A stretch of 64,000 bases of DNA from Cetobacterium ceti. Lineage in GTDB: Bacteria; Fusobacteriota; Fusobacteriia; Fusobacteriales; Fusobacteriaceae. The notes below the pieces were generated by a model that did no database searches, was not told the origin of the DNA, and worked only from the letters and a program-made list of their open reading frames with translations. Each line of letters starts with the position of its first letter. The first letter of the stretch is position 1. Of the stretch, positions 17,677 through 27,265 are shown in pieces. The stretch spans positions 62,001 through 126,000 of the forward strand of contig NZ_FUWX01000010.1 in the NCBI RefSeq assembly GCF_900167275.1. Reading direction: 5' to 3'. Position numbers and translations under genes: made by a program.

Positions 17677-18396
17677 TTTTTGTCCTGGGAAATATTTTTC
17701 TTTTATCTTTTCATACTTTCCATTTTTTTCTAAAACTTCTATTGCTTTATTAAATTTTTCTGCTAATTGTAAATTATTTTTTCTAACAGCTATAGAAGAC
17801 CCAGGTTCTTCATCTATAATTTCATCTACCTGTACAAGTCCTTTTAAATTTTTTAAATACTCAGCTCCAGATTTTTCATCTATAATTACTCCATCTATTT
17901 TTCCTTCCTTAGTATCTAAAAATGCACCTAAAAAATTATTATAAAATTTTACTTCTGCTCCTAATTCTTTGGCAAATTTTTCTTGAATAGTTCCCATTTG
18001 AACTCCTATTACTTTTCCTTTTATGTCCTCTTTTTTTATTATTTCCTTATTATTAGAGCTTACAATTAAACCATGAGAAGATGAAAAATTTAAATATGGT
18101 TTTGAAAATCCCACAGCTTTTTGTCTTTCTGATGTTGCTGACATTCCTGCTATTACTGCATCTATTTTGTTCATTTGAAGTGCAGGTAATAATCCTTCAA
18201 ATGTCATATTGCTCCACTTTATCTTATATCCTAATTCTTCTCCTATAGCATCCATCAATTCAATATCAAAACCAACTAACTTTCCATCTTCAATATATTC
18301 ATATGGTTTAAATTCTGCATTTGTTCCCACAAGCAATGTTTTTCCAAAAGATAATGTTCCTAAAATAATAAATAAAATACTAATAATTTTTTTCAT
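17674..18396 (-). CDS. Amino-acid ABC transporter periplasmic binding protein
   Basis: A 240-residue SBP_bac_3 protein with a signal peptide (MKKIISILFIILGTLSFG). Family signatures: GTNAEFKPYEY, GFDIELMDAI, GLLPALQMNKIDAVIAGMS and GVQMGTIQEKFA. It is the last gene of the permease-ATPase-M20-binding-protein operon, 12 bp after the M20 gene, with RBS GAGGTGAGAG. The ligand is likely a polar amino acid or derivative; specificity cannot be read. Confidence 0.92.
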   Translation of the reverse strand: MKKIISILFIILGTLSFGKTLLVGTNAEFKPYEYIEDGKLVGFDIELMDAIGEELGYKIKWSNMTFEGLLPALQMNKIDAVIAGMSATSERQKAVGFSKPYLNFSSSHGLIVSSNNKEIIKKEDIKGKVIGVQMGTIQEKFAKELGAEVKFYNNFLGAFLDTKEGKIDGVIIDEKSGAEYLKNLKGLVQVDEIIDEEPGSSIAVRKNNLQLAEKFNKAIEVLEKNGKYEKIKEKYFPGQK

Positions 18397-18408
18397 ATTC
18401 TCTCACCT

Positions 18409-19578
18409 CTATTTTTTATTTTTAAATTCATTTTGAATTTTTTCTACTAATTTTTCATTAGTTAAAATTTCTATTCCCGTTAATACTAATCCATAAATTG
18501 CTTCTGCCATTCCCTTATATGCTTCTTCTGAAATAGAAGCTTTAGCAAAATCTATACTATGCCCTGTTAAATTTTCCTTACTTATGGGAAAATATGGATG
18601 AATAGCAGGGCATCTATGGCTTACATTTCCCATATCTGTAGACCCTAATCCTTCATCTTCATAGATTTCTTCTATTCCCTGTATTTTTATATTTTTTTCA
18701 TAAACTTCTGAAAGAGTTTTATTTGTCACCATATCATAAAAACTAAATTCATAATTTTCTATTTCTAACTCTGTCCCTGAACTTAAAGCAGCTCCCCTTC
18801 CACAATTTTTAACTTTTTCCACAAGTTCTAACATATCTTTTAATTTATTTGCCCTCACATAAAATTTTGCTTCAGCATAATCTGGAATAATATTAGGAGT
18901 TGTTCCTCCCTTAGAAATAATTCCATGAATTCTTGAGCTATCTAAAGTTTGTTGTCTAAGAGCGTTTATAGAATTAAATAAATTTAAAACTCCATCTAAG
19001 GCATTTATTCCATTATAGGGATCCCCTGCTGCATGGGCAGTTTTTCCTTTAAATTTAAATTTTAAAGCTTCCATAGCTTGGGAAGTAGTACTTCTATGAT
19101 GACCTTTTTCTGTAGGATGAACAATCATAGCTACTGTAAATTTATCAAAGATTCCTAAATCACTCATGGTTACCTTAGCCCCATTAGTTTCTTCTGCTGG
19201 TGTTCCTATTAAATAAAGTTCCCCTCCAAATTCATCTATATATTTTTTTAAAAGTAAACTAGCTCCTAAACTAGTAAGTCCTAAAATGTTATGACCACAT
19301 CCATGACCTATTTCTGGTAAAGCATCATATTCTGCTAATAATGCTATTTTAGGTCCAGGTTTTATTCCTCCATACTTGCCTTCAAAAGCTGTTGGAATAT
19401 TTAAATAATTTTCTGTTACATTAAACCCATTTTTATTTAAATAATCACAATATAACTTAGCACTTTTGTACTCTTCATTTCCTAATTCAGGATTGTTGTA
19501 CATATATTCATTCATTTCTTTTAAATCTTTTTTGTACTTATTTAATTCCATTTCCAATTCATTTAAATATTTTTTCAC
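18409..19578 (-). CDS. M20-family amidohydrolase in an amino-acid ABC operon
   Basis: A 389-residue paralogue of the M20 gene at 4673. The metal site is intact: AEYDALPEIGHGCGHN with Cys94 and His96, the PAEE glutamates, and the IVHPTEKGHHRS histidine. GTG start with GGGGGAG ribosome site. It lies between the ATPase and binding-protein genes of an ABC importer, so the system probably imports an N-acylated or conjugated amino acid that this enzyme hydrolyses (inference). Confidence 0.9.
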   Translation of the reverse strand: MKKYLNELEMELNKYKKDLKEMNEYMYNNPELGNEEYKSAKLYCDYLNKNGFNVTENYLNIPTAFEGKYGGIKPGPKIALLAEYDALPEIGHGCGHNILGLTSLGASLLLKKYIDEFGGELYLIGTPAEETNGAKVTMSDLGIFDKFTVAMIVHPTEKGHHRSTTSQAMEALKFKFKGKTAHAAGDPYNGINALDGVLNLFNSINALRQQTLDSSRIHGIISKGGTTPNIIPDYAEAKFYVRANKLKDMLELVEKVKNCGRGAALSSGTELEIENYEFSFYDMVTNKTLSEVYEKNIKIQGIEEIYEDEGLGSTDMGNVSHRCPAIHPYFPISKENLTGHSIDFAKASISEEAYKGMAEAIYGLVLTGIEILTNEKLVEKIQNEFKNKK

Positions 19579-19605
19579 TGATCTCCCCCTATATAATTTT
19601 TTATA

Positions 19606-20334
19606 TTAATGATTTAATATTTTATCTAAAAAATCTCTTGTTCTTTCATGGGAGGGATTTTCAAAAAACTCCTCAGAACTTTTATCCTCTAATATTATTC
19701 CCTTATCCATGAAAATAACTCTATCTGCTACACTTTTTGCAAATCCCATTTCATGAGTCACAACCACCATTGTCATTCCATCCTTTGCCAAGGATTTCAT
19801 AACATCTAAAACTTCCTTTACCATTTCTGGATCTAAGGCTGAAGTCGGTTCATCAAAAAGTATAATTTCTGGTTCCATGGCAAGAGCTCTAGCTATTGCT
19901 ATCCTTTGTTTTTGTCCTCCTGAAAGTTGATTTGGATAAGCATTTTTTTTATCTTCAAGTCCTACTTTTCTAAGTAAATCCAAAGCTTTTTCTTCAGCTA
20001 TATTTTTAGAACTATTTTTAACTTTTAAAGGAGCAATGGTTAAATTTTCTAAAACATTTTTATGAGGAAAAAGATTAAAATGTTGAAACACCATCCCAAT
20101 ATTTTCTCTAACTTTATTAATATTTGTACTTTTTAATAAAATATCTTGATTTTTAATTTTAATACTTCCCTTTGTAGCTTCTTCCAATTTATTCAAACAT
20201 CTTAAAAGAGTACTTTTTCCACTTCCTGAAGGACCAATAATAGAAACAACTTCACCTTTTTTTATCTCTAAATCAATTCCCTTTAATACTTCTAAATCTC
20301 CAAAACTTTTTTCTAAATTATTTATTTTAATCAC
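19606..20334 (-). CDS. Amino-acid ABC transporter ATPase (GlnQ-like)
   Basis: A 242-residue polar-amino-acid importer ATPase. Walker [10 protein letters not shown] (residues 33-41), Q-loop [17 protein letters not shown], signature [15 protein letters not shown], Walker [14 protein letters not shown] and switch histidine VVTHEMGFA are all present. Its start overlaps the permease gene end by 8 bp, indicating translational coupling. Confidence 0.95.
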   Translation of the reverse strand: MIKINNLEKSFGDLEVLKGIDLEIKKGEVVSIIGPSGSGKSTLLRCLNKLEEATKGSIKIKNQDILLKSTNINKVRENIGMVFQHFNLFPHKNVLENLTIAPLKVKNSSKNIAEEKALDLLRKVGLEDKKNAYPNQLSGGQKQRIAIARALAMEPEIILFDEPTSALDPEMVKEVLDVMKSLAKDGMTMVVVTHEMGFAKSVADRVIFMDKGIILEDKSSEEFFENPSHERTRDFLDKILNH

Positions 20335-21001
20335 TAGCTTTTAACCCTCCCTCTATTTTTCTCATAAATTTAGTAAAAATACTTGTTAAAATCAAGTAAA
20401 TTATTCCCACAGCCAAAAGTGGTTCAACCCCTCTATAAGTTTGACTTGTAATTATACTTGCTGAACGTAATAAATCAACTCCACCTATAAAACCTACTAT
20501 TGAAGTTTCTTTTAAAAGAGTTATAAACTCACTTACAAGAGCTGGTAATATTTTTTTTACAGCTTGAGGTATTATAATTTCTTTCATAGCTGTAAAGTAA
20601 TTCATCCCTAAAGATCTAGCTGCTTCCATTTGCCCCTTATCAAGTCCCTCTATTCCAGAACGAATTATCTCTGCCACATATGCTCCTGAATTCATTCCAA
20701 AAGCAATGGCTGCAATAATTAAAATTGGAGTATCTCTTAAAACTCCTACAAATATAACATTGGCTAAAATCATCAATTGAACCACAGCTGGTGTTCCTCT
20801 TATAATATCTATATAACTTAGAGCTATTCTATTAACTAATTTATATTTAGAAAGTCTCATAAGTGCTAATAAAACTCCTAATATAATTCCTAATATCCCT
20901 GCTAATGCTGTAACTCCTAAGGAGAACAATAATCCTTCAACTATATACTCATATCGATGTCCCCCTATAAAAATTTCCTTTAGTGTTTCAATGTATTCCA
21001 T
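20327..21001 (-). CDS. Amino-acid ABC transporter permease (HisM/GlnP type)
   Basis: A 224-residue permease of the His/Glu/Gln/Arg/opine family, with about five helices and the EAA loop [22 protein letters not shown]. Of two in-frame ATGs (21007 and 21001) the second was chosen: the first touches the AAAGGAGG ribosome site, while the second has a 6-nt spacing. It is the first structural gene of the operon and sits directly behind two tandem terminators and a leader peptide, so its expression is probably attenuated. Confidence 0.92.
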   Translation of the reverse strand: MEYIETLKEIFIGGHRYEYIVEGLLFSLGVTALAGILGIILGVLLALMRLSKYKLVNRIALSYIDIIRGTPAVVQLMILANVIFVGVLRDTPILIIAAIAFGMNSGAYVAEIIRSGIEGLDKGQMEAARSLGMNYFTAMKEIIIPQAVKKILPALVSEFITLLKETSIVGFIGGVDLLRSASIITSQTYRGVEPLLAVGIIYLILTSIFTKFMRKIEGGLKASD

Positions 21002-21020
21002 TATCATCCTCCTTTAAAAT

Positions 21021-21061
21021 AAAAAAACCTAGAATTAGTGTGGGTACACTTTTTCTAGGTT
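21021..21061 (-). terminator. Leader terminator 2 (attenuator, proximal to permease)
   Basis: On the minus strand AACCTAGAA (21061-21053) pairs with TTCTAGGTT (21034-21026), enclosing an inner hairpin AGTGT/ACACT (21050-21046 with 21041-21037). Seven U follow and end 14 nt before the permease ribosome site. CUAGAAU further upstream (21117-21111) can instead pair with AUUCUAG of its 3' arm, offering an antiterminator. Confidence 0.8.
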
Positions 21062-21092
21062 AAAATAAAAGGCCGCTGGTTATTCAGCGACC
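21061..21092 (-). terminator. Leader terminator 1
   Basis: On the minus strand GGTCGCTG (21092-21085) pairs with CAGCGGCC (21078-21071) with one G-U pair and a 6-nt loop, followed by UUUUAUUUU. This is a second GC-rich terminator upstream of terminator 2, both before any structural gene. Confidence 0.8.
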
Positions 21093-21134
21093 CTCTTACA
21101 GACTATACTTATTCTAGTATATATTTCTTGTAAT

Positions 21135-21224
21135 TTATGTTAGCCAGACTTTACCTGTCAAGAGAACCCCATAGTTATAAATATTAAATTTATTATCTGC
21201 TACGTGATTCCTTATCCTTAACAT
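21135..21224 (-). CDS. Putative 29-residue leader peptide of amino-acid ABC operon
   Basis: A short frame with an excellent ribosome site (AAAGGAGG, 8 nt before the ATG) lies about 30 bp after a consensus promoter and ahead of two terminators. It begins MLRIRNHVADNKF and ends YGVLLTGKVWLT. It has four Asn, two Tyr and a Trp three codons from the stop, with no long run of one amino acid. The stop is 43 nt before terminator 1, and a hairpin (UUACA...UGUAA, with inner UAUACU/AGUAUA) lies between. A role as an attenuation leader is inference; I do not recognise the peptide. Confidence 0.6.
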   Translation of the reverse strand: MLRIRNHVADNKFNIYNYGVLLTGKVWLT

Positions 21225-21257
21225 TGTTCTGACCTCCTTTATTTTTTTATTGTGTGT

Positions 21258-21286
21258 ATAGTATATTTTTTTTTAACACTTGTCAA
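21258..21286 (-). promoter_or_regulatory. Promoter for leader / ABC-M20 operon
   Basis: On the minus strand TTGACA (21286-21281), 17-nt spacer, TACTAT (21263-21258). Confidence 0.78.
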
Positions 21287-21298
21287 TTATTTTTTTTA

Positions 21299-22327
21299 TT
21301 AAAAATTTCTAAAATCTCTCAACCTGTATAAAATTATATCTGTGAATTTTTTTTCTAAAATTTTTCTTATTACATCATTTTCATTGGAAAAATTAATTGT
21401 ATTTTGAGTTTTAGACATTTCTATATTATAATTTTCTTCAATTCTAAATGGTTTTATTTCAACTACTCCATAAGTCTTAGAGTCAATTACTCTATATTCA
21501 CCACTTAATATAAGTTTTTTTCTTTGACTTATAATAATCTTTTCTCCATTTCCTTCTTTTCTTTCAGAAATTTCTAAAATTGGAGTTTCAAAATTATAAA
21601 ATTCCATATCTACTAAATAAGAATTATTACTCCAATATTTGTTATAACTATTATATCCTCTAAAATAAATATAATTTCCTAAATCTCTATTAGTATATTT
21701 ATCTGCCACAGAAATTAATATATTTTGAATATCGAAATTAGAACTATTATATCTATATCTAAAACTACTTGTTAAAACTATATTTATTGAAATTTCCTGT
21801 TCTAATTTTGTTATTTTATCTCTTATAATATAATTTTGATTATATTTTAAAAGAGATTTATAATAAAAAATTTTATTTATTTTCTGTTTCCTATTTAAAT
21901 TTGTAAGATTATCTTTTAAAACATAATTTTCAAAAGCTGTATTTATTTTATTTTTTAAAGAAAAATACTTTTCTTTATTAAAAGTAAGTTGTGGTATTTT
22001 CCCACTTAAAATGCTATATTTCTCAGAAGCTAAAAGATATAATTTAAGAGCATTTATATCTCTTTCACTATAAGTTTTATTTCTTAAAATATTTTCACTT
22101 TGATTTTCTAACTCTAAATACTGTCTTTTAAAACTTTCTATTCCAATAATAGAGTCTGGTGCATTGGATAATCCCGATGCTAAATAGTTTATTCCCTCTG
22201 TTGTCAATCCTCTACTTTGATATATATTGATTCCCCTATTAATATCTGACTCTCCTATACTATGCATAATAGCACTGCATCCTGAAAAAGCTATTAAAAG
22301 AGAAATAAAAAAAATAATTTTTTTCAT
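21299..22327 (-). CDS. Uncharacterised lipoprotein
   Basis: A 342-residue protein with a lipoprotein signal (MKKIIFFISLLIAFSGC; lipidated Cys at residue 17). The start was chosen at the ATG after CAGGAGGAATTT rather than 63 bp earlier. The N-terminal third is helical, resembling a repeat-like scaffold; the C-terminal half is rich in Tyr/Asn/Ile and predicted beta. No family recognised. It lies 65 bp after the MocR gene and just before the ABC operon promoter. A possible TTGGTT-17-TATAAT promoter precedes it. Confidence 0.7.
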   Translation of the reverse strand: MKKIIFFISLLIAFSGCSAIMHSIGESDINRGINIYQSRGLTTEGINYLASGLSNAPDSIIGIESFKRQYLELENQSENILRNKTYSERDINALKLYLLASEKYSILSGKIPQLTFNKEKYFSLKNKINTAFENYVLKDNLTNLNRKQKINKIFYYKSLLKYNQNYIIRDKITKLEQEISINIVLTSSFRYRYNSSNFDIQNILISVADKYTNRDLGNYIYFRGYNSYNKYWSNNSYLVDMEFYNFETPILEISERKEGNGEKIIISQRKKLILSGEYRVIDSKTYGVVEIKPFRIEENYNIEMSKTQNTINFSNENDVIRKILEKKFTDIILYRLRDFRNF

Positions 22328-22392
22328 AAATTCCTCCTGAATATATTTTATATAGGACTTTATTATATAATATATTCTATACAAAACCAAAC

Positions 22393-23808
22393 TTAAAATT
22401 CATCTATTAAATTATCTATTTTTTTTATACCCTTTTCAATCTCAGTTAAAGTTGGAACAGTAAAACTAAGTCGAATAATAGGTACCATTTTTCCACTATT
22501 ATAAAAAGTACTTCCTGGAAGTAAAGATATCCCTTCTTCTATAGCTTTTCCATAAAAATTTTCTATATTTATATCTTTTAAAATTCGAACCCAGAAGAAA
22601 AATCCCCCTCTTGGTTTTATAACTATTTTTAAATTTTTACTATTTTCTAAAATTTTAAACATATGTTCATATTTAACTTTTAATATATTTTTTATTTTTG
22701 AAATATGTTCAGGAAAATAATTTTCCCTTATAAACTCTTCTAAAATTCTTTGGTTCAAACCAGAAGTTGTAGTATCAATTCCATATTTTGCTAATATACC
22801 CTTCTCTTGTAATAAAGGAGGAATAATCATAAGGGCAATACCTATTCCTGGCATTATAGTTTTTGAAAATGTTCTTATATAAATTACTCTTTCTGAATTT
22901 ATTCTATCTAAAGATTTTAATGGTTTTGGTTTTTCACCTGTATAAAAAAATTCTGAAAAACTATCATCTTCAACCACATAAAAATTATATTTTTTTGCTA
23001 AATGTAATAATTTTTTTCTTTTTTCATCGCTCCATACAACTCCAGTTGGATTATGAAAATTAATTACTTCATATACTAAATCTATTTTTTCATGTTTTAA
23101 TATCTCTTCTAATTTTTCCATATTCCAACCATCTTCTTCAAGCTCAATCGTTCTTATATTACAATTTCCTTGAAATATATTAAGTGCATTGGGATATGTA
23201 GGATCTGAAACTAATACTGTTAATTCTAAATTCTCTGAAAATAATTTTAAAACAATTTCTAAACATTGTTGTGTTCCTGAAGTTATTAAAATTTCATTTT
23301 CCGTGACAAAAATATCTTCTTTTTCTAAATATTCAGAAAGAACTTCTCTTAAACTTTGAACTCCCTGCACATTTTGATATTCAAAAACACTTGCTCCATA
23401 TTTCTCTAAAATATCCTTTGATAATTTTTTATAAATTTCCAAAGGAAAATATTTTGAAGGTGGTGTTCCGTTGGAAAAATTTATTGCACTACTTTCTAAA
23501 TATTGACCATATTTAAAAGTATTTAATAAAGGTAAAACTTTTTTTTCCAATGTAAAGTTTTCTATTTTTTTTACAAAACAACCCTTTCCTGGAATCTTTT
23601 CAATATACCCATATTTTTCTAACATTGAATATGCCTGTAAAACTGTTGTCATACTAATCTTAAATTTAATTGAACTTTGTCTAATCGATGGAAGTTTATC
23701 TCCCACTTGTAAATTTCCCAGTAAAATTTCAGATTTAATATCTTCATACAACTGTATATAATATTTTTCCTCTGAATTTTTATTTAACTCGATTGATAGC
23801 CTTTTCAT
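22393..23808 (-). CDS. MocR-type regulator (GntR HTH + class I aminotransferase domain)
   Basis: A 471-residue GntR/MocR protein. The N-terminal winged helix (about 10-78; LPSIRQSSIKFKISMTTVLQAYSMLEKYG) is joined to a PLP aminotransferase-fold domain. PLP-site segments include ITSGTQQCLEIVLK, NFHNPTGVVW and the FSKT lysine (YIRTFSKTIMPG). The start at 23808 was chosen for GAGGTGATT ahead of it. It is divergent from methionine gamma-lyase, which is the natural candidate target. The 110-bp gap holds similar elements ATAACACTT and ATAACGTTC that could be MocR direct-repeat half-sites (weak). Confidence 0.9.
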   Translation of the reverse strand: MKRLSIELNKNSEEKYYIQLYEDIKSEILLGNLQVGDKLPSIRQSSIKFKISMTTVLQAYSMLEKYGYIEKIPGKGCFVKKIENFTLEKKVLPLLNTFKYGQYLESSAINFSNGTPPSKYFPLEIYKKLSKDILEKYGASVFEYQNVQGVQSLREVLSEYLEKEDIFVTENEILITSGTQQCLEIVLKLFSENLELTVLVSDPTYPNALNIFQGNCNIRTIELEEDGWNMEKLEEILKHEKIDLVYEVINFHNPTGVVWSDEKRKKLLHLAKKYNFYVVEDDSFSEFFYTGEKPKPLKSLDRINSERVIYIRTFSKTIMPGIGIALMIIPPLLQEKGILAKYGIDTTTSGLNQRILEEFIRENYFPEHISKIKNILKVKYEHMFKILENSKNLKIVIKPRGGFFFWVRILKDINIENFYGKAIEEGISLLPGSTFYNSGKMVPIIRLSFTVPTLTEIEKGIKKIDNLIDEF

Positions 23809-23918
23809 TATAATCACCTCAACTGTACCATAACACTTTATAACGTTCACTATTTACACCCAATATTTTTTTATGTATCATCTAAGTATAAGTATAACAT
23901 AGATTCAAGGAGGGTAAC

Positions 23919-25106
23919 ATGAAAAATTTAAATTGTGGATTTGGAACTAAAGCTATACATGGAGGAAATGTAAAAAATCCTTACGGAACTCTTTCTACAC
24001 CTATTTATCAAACTTCTACCTTCGTTTTCGACTCAGCTGAACAGGGAGGTAAAAGATTCGCCCTTGAAGAGGACGGTTATATTTACTCAAGATTAGGAAA
24101 TCCTACTTTAACTGTTTTAGAAGACAAGATTGCTCTTCTTGAAGAGGGAGAAGCTGCAATGTGTACAGCATCTGGTATTGGTGCTATTTCTTCAACTTTA
24201 TGGACAGTATTAAAAGCTGGAGATCATGTTCTTGCAGATAAAACCTTATATGGATGTACTTTTGCTTTATTAAATCATGGTCTTACAAGATTTGGAATTG
24301 AAGTTACTTTTATAGATACTTCTGATTTAAATGCTGTTAAAGAAAATTTAAGACCTAATACAAGAGTAGTTTATTTAGAAACTCCTGCTAATCCTAACTT
24401 AAAAATAGTTGATATCGCTGCTGTTTCAAAAATTGCTCATGAAAATAAAAATACTTTAGTTGTAGTTGACAATACTTTCTCAACTCCATATTGCCAACAA
24501 CCTCTTAAATTAGGAGCAGATATTGTTGTTCACTCTGCTACAAAATATTTAAATGGACATGGAGATGTAATCGCAGGTTTTGTTGTTTCTAATAAAGAAA
24601 TAGTAACTCAAGTTAGATTAGTTGGAGTTAAAGATATGACTGGTTCTGTTTTAAGTCCTTTTGATGCTTATTTAGTTATAAGAGGATTAAAAACATTAGA
24701 AATTAGAATGAGACAACACTGTGCAAATGCAATGAAAGTTGCTGAATTCTTAGAAAAACATGACAAAATTGAAAAAGTTTATTACCCAGGTTTAAAATCA
24801 CATGAAGGATATGATATTGCAGCTAAACAAATGAAAAATTTTGGTGGAATTTTATCCTTTGAATTAAAAGGTGGATTTGACGCTGGTAAAAAATTATTAA
24901 ATAATTTAGATTTATGTACATTAGCAGTATCACTAGGAGATACAGAAACACTTATTCAACACCCTGCATCAATGACTCACTCTCCTTATACAAAAGAGGA
25001 AAGAATGAAGGCTGGTATAACAGATGGATTAGTTAGATTATCTGTAGGACTAGAAGATCCTGAAGATATTATTGAGGACTTAAGAAAAGGGCTTGAATTA
25101 GCTTAG
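23919..25106 (+). CDS. megL: Methionine gamma-lyase
   Basis: A 395-residue PLP enzyme of the Cys/Met-metabolism family that cleaves methionine to methanethiol, ammonia and 2-oxobutyrate. Two features separate it from cystathionine lyases: Cys113 in the YGCTFAL motif, diagnostic of methionine gamma-lyase, and the overall close match to that group. The PLP lysine is Lys209 in [23 protein letters not shown]. It is divergent from a MocR regulator and followed by a terminator and the porCDAB operon, which could oxidise its 2-oxobutyrate product (inference). Confidence 0.92.
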   Translation: MKNLNCGFGTKAIHGGNVKNPYGTLSTPIYQTSTFVFDSAEQGGKRFALEEDGYIYSRLGNPTLTVLEDKIALLEEGEAAMCTASGIGAISSTLWTVLKAGDHVLADKTLYGCTFALLNHGLTRFGIEVTFIDTSDLNAVKENLRPNTRVVYLETPANPNLKIVDIAAVSKIAHENKNTLVVVDNTFSTPYCQQPLKLGADIVVHSATKYLNGHGDVIAGFVVSNKEIVTQVRLVGVKDMTGSVLSPFDAYLVIRGLKTLEIRMRQHCANAMKVAEFLEKHDKIEKVYYPGLKSHEGYDIAAKQMKNFGGILSFELKGGFDAGKKLLNNLDLCTLAVSLGDTETLIQHPASMTHSPYTKEERMKAGITDGLVRLSVGLEDPEDIIEDLRKGLELA

Positions 25107-25117
25107 TTTAATTTTTG

Positions 25118-25145
25118 AGCCACAGTTTATCTGTGGCTTTTTATT
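25118..25145 (+). terminator. Intrinsic terminator after methionine gamma-lyase
   Basis: Stem AGCCACAG / CTGTGGCT (25118-25125 with 25131-25138), a 5-nt loop, then TTTTATTTT. Confidence 0.88.
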
Positions 25146-25178
25146 TTCTATAAATAAATTTTAAAAGGAAGGTTTATT

Positions 25179-25763
25179 ATGAATAAGATGCTTGAAATTA
25201 GATGGCATGGTAGAGGAGGACAAGGGGCTAAAACTGCTTCTCTTTTACTAGCGGACGTTGCTTTTACTGGTGGAATGTATGTTCAAGGATTTCCTGAATA
25301 TGGACCAGAAAGAATGGGTGCACCTATAACTGCTTATAATCGTATAAGTAAAAATCCAATTAGAGTTCATTCTAATATTTATGAACCTGAGTTCGTAGTA
25401 GTAGTAGATGAAACTTTACTTGAAGCTGTAGATGTAACTAAAGGATTAAAAAAAGAGGGAGGTATTATTATAAATACTTCTAAAACTCCAGAAGAGATTA
25501 AACCTTTATTGAAAAATTATGAAGGTAGAATATTTACTTGTGATGCAAGAAAAATTTCTGAAGAAACTCTTGGTAAAAACTTTCCTAATACTCCAATGCT
25601 AGGAGCTGTAGTTAAAATTACTAAAGTTATCCCTGAAGAAGATTTTTTAACTTCTATCGAAGATTCTTTTAAACATAAATTTGCACACAAACCAGAAGTG
25701 TTAAAAGGAAATATGGAAGCTGTAAAACGTTCAATGAATGAGGTGAAATCCAATGAAAACTAA
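25179..25763 (+). CDS. porC: 2-oxoacid:ferredoxin oxidoreductase, gamma subunit
   Basis: A 194-residue gamma subunit of a four-subunit archaeal-type pyruvate/2-oxoacid:ferredoxin oxidoreductase. Motifs: EIRWHGRGGQGAKTAS at the N terminus, FPEYGPERMGAP and PNTPMLGAVVK. It is the first gene of porC-D-A-B and overlaps porD by 11 bp. In this cytoplasmic complex the gamma subunit contributes to the CoA-binding/interface region. Confidence 0.93.
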   Translation: MNKMLEIRWHGRGGQGAKTASLLLADVAFTGGMYVQGFPEYGPERMGAPITAYNRISKNPIRVHSNIYEPEFVVVVDETLLEAVDVTKGLKKEGGIIINTSKTPEEIKPLLKNYEGRIFTCDARKISEETLGKNFPNTPMLGAVVKITKVIPEEDFLTSIEDSFKHKFAHKPEVLKGNMEAVKRSMNEVKSNEN

Positions 25764-26055
25764 AAATGGAATTTTAATAGATGAAACAATAAAATGGCAA
25801 GATATTACTCCAGGTGGAATTGTTTATGATGCTGGTGGAGCTGAAACATTTAGAACTGGAGACTGGAGATCAATGAAACCTGTGTTTATTGAAGATAAAT
25901 GTAAACAGTGTCTTTTATGTGTTCCTGTATGTCCTGATTCTTCTATTCCTGTTACTGATGGAAAAAGATTAGATTTTGATATGGACCACTGTAAAGGTTG
26001 TGGAATTTGTTATAAAGTATGCCCATTCGGAGCTATAGAATTTATAAAAGATTAA
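25753..26055 (+). CDS. porD: 2-oxoacid:ferredoxin oxidoreductase, delta (2x[4Fe-4S]) subunit
   Basis: A 100-residue ferredoxin-like subunit with two CxxCxxCxxxC clusters (CKQCLLCVPVC and CKGCGICYKVC) that pass electrons from the TPP site to ferredoxin. The start overlaps the end of porC by 11 bp, and GAGGTGAAATCC upstream supports it. Confidence 0.95.
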   Translation: MKTKNGILIDETIKWQDITPGGIVYDAGGAETFRTGDWRSMKPVFIEDKCKQCLLCVPVCPDSSIPVTDGKRLDFDMDHCKGCGICYKVCPFGAIEFIKD

Positions 26056-26073
26056 CTTTAGGGGGAAATTAAC

Positions 26074-27252
26074 ATGAATATAAAAGAAAGAATGTCAGGA
26101 AACGAAGCCGTTGCAACTGCCATGAGACAAATAAATCCAGATGTAGTTGCTGCTTTCCCAATAACTCCATCTACTGAAGTTCCTCAATACTTCTCTCAAT
26201 ACGTTGCAGATGGATTAGTTGATACAGAATTTGTTCCTGTTGAATCTGAACACAGTGCTATGTCAGCATGTATTGGTTCTCAAGCTGCAGGAGCTAGAAC
26301 TATGACTGCTACATCATCTTGTGGACTTGCGCTTATGTGGGAAATGTTATATGTTGCTGCGTCTACTAGATTACCAATAACTTTAGCTTGCGTAAATAGA
26401 GCTTTAACTGGTCCTATTAACATAAATGCTGATCACAGTGATTCAATGGGTGCTAGAGATACTGGTTGGATTCAAATATATAGTGAAACAAATCAAGAAG
26501 CTTATGATAATTTTATTCAAGCTGTTAAAATAGCTGAACATGCAGATGTTCAATTACCTATTATGGTTTGTCAAGATGGATTTATCACAAGTCATGCTAT
26601 TGAAAATATTGAGTTACTTCCAGATGAAACTGTTAAAAATTTCGTTGGAGAATATCATCCAGAAGATTATTTACTAAACGCTAAAAGACCAATAGCTCAT
26701 GGCCCATATGACGTTGCAGGATATTATATGGAACATAAAAGATTACAAGCTCAAGGAATGATCAATGCTAAAAAAGTTATATTAGAAGTTGCTAAAGAAT
26801 TTGAAAAAATTAGTGGTAGAAAATATGAACTTTTTGAAAGTTATAAACTAGATGACGCTGAAGTTGCAGTAGTTGTAATTAACTCAACTGCAGGAACAAC
26901 TAAAGATGCCATTGATGAAATGAGAGCTCAAGGTAAAAAAGTTGGTTTATTAAAAGTTAGAGTATTCAGACCATTCCCAATGGAAGAAATTGGACAAGCT
27001 CTTAAAAATGTAAAAATGGTAGCTGTTATGGATAAATGTGAAGGTATGTCTGCTGCTGGTGGGCCTTTATTTGCAGAAGTTAGATCTGCCCTTTATGACT
27101 GTCCTACTAGACCAAAAATGATCAACTATGTTTATGGACTTGGTGGAAGAGATGTAACTGTTAATCATATGAAAGAAATTTTTGAGACTCTTCTTGTGGA
27201 AAAAGACAAAGATGTAACAAATGTTTATAGACATTTTGGAGTAAGAGAATAG
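26074..27252 (+). CDS. porA: 2-oxoacid:ferredoxin oxidoreductase, alpha subunit
   Basis: A 392-residue alpha subunit. Motifs: GNEAVATAMRQINPDVVAAFPITPST (substrate/TPP contact), EHSAMSACIGSQAAGARTMTATSS and RALTGPININADHSD. RBS AGGGGGAAA, 18 bp after porD. Pyruvate is the usual substrate; the position after methionine gamma-lyase makes 2-oxobutyrate a reasonable second substrate. Confidence 0.93.
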   Translation: MNIKERMSGNEAVATAMRQINPDVVAAFPITPSTEVPQYFSQYVADGLVDTEFVPVESEHSAMSACIGSQAAGARTMTATSSCGLALMWEMLYVAASTRLPITLACVNRALTGPININADHSDSMGARDTGWIQIYSETNQEAYDNFIQAVKIAEHADVQLPIMVCQDGFITSHAIENIELLPDETVKNFVGEYHPEDYLLNAKRPIAHGPYDVAGYYMEHKRLQAQGMINAKKVILEVAKEFEKISGRKYELFESYKLDDAEVAVVVINSTAGTTKDAIDEMRAQGKKVGLLKVRVFRPFPMEEIGQALKNVKMVAVMDKCEGMSAAGGPLFAEVRSALYDCPTRPKMINYVYGLGGRDVTVNHMKEIFETLLVEKDKDVTNVYRHFGVRE

Positions 27253-27265
27253 GGGGATTTTAACC

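Noticed and set aside
21021-21240. T-box or known amino-acid riboswitch upstream of the ABC permease
   Set aside because: No T-box consensus (AGGGTGGNACCGCG) or specifier-stem pattern is present; the clear translated leader frame fits attenuation better.
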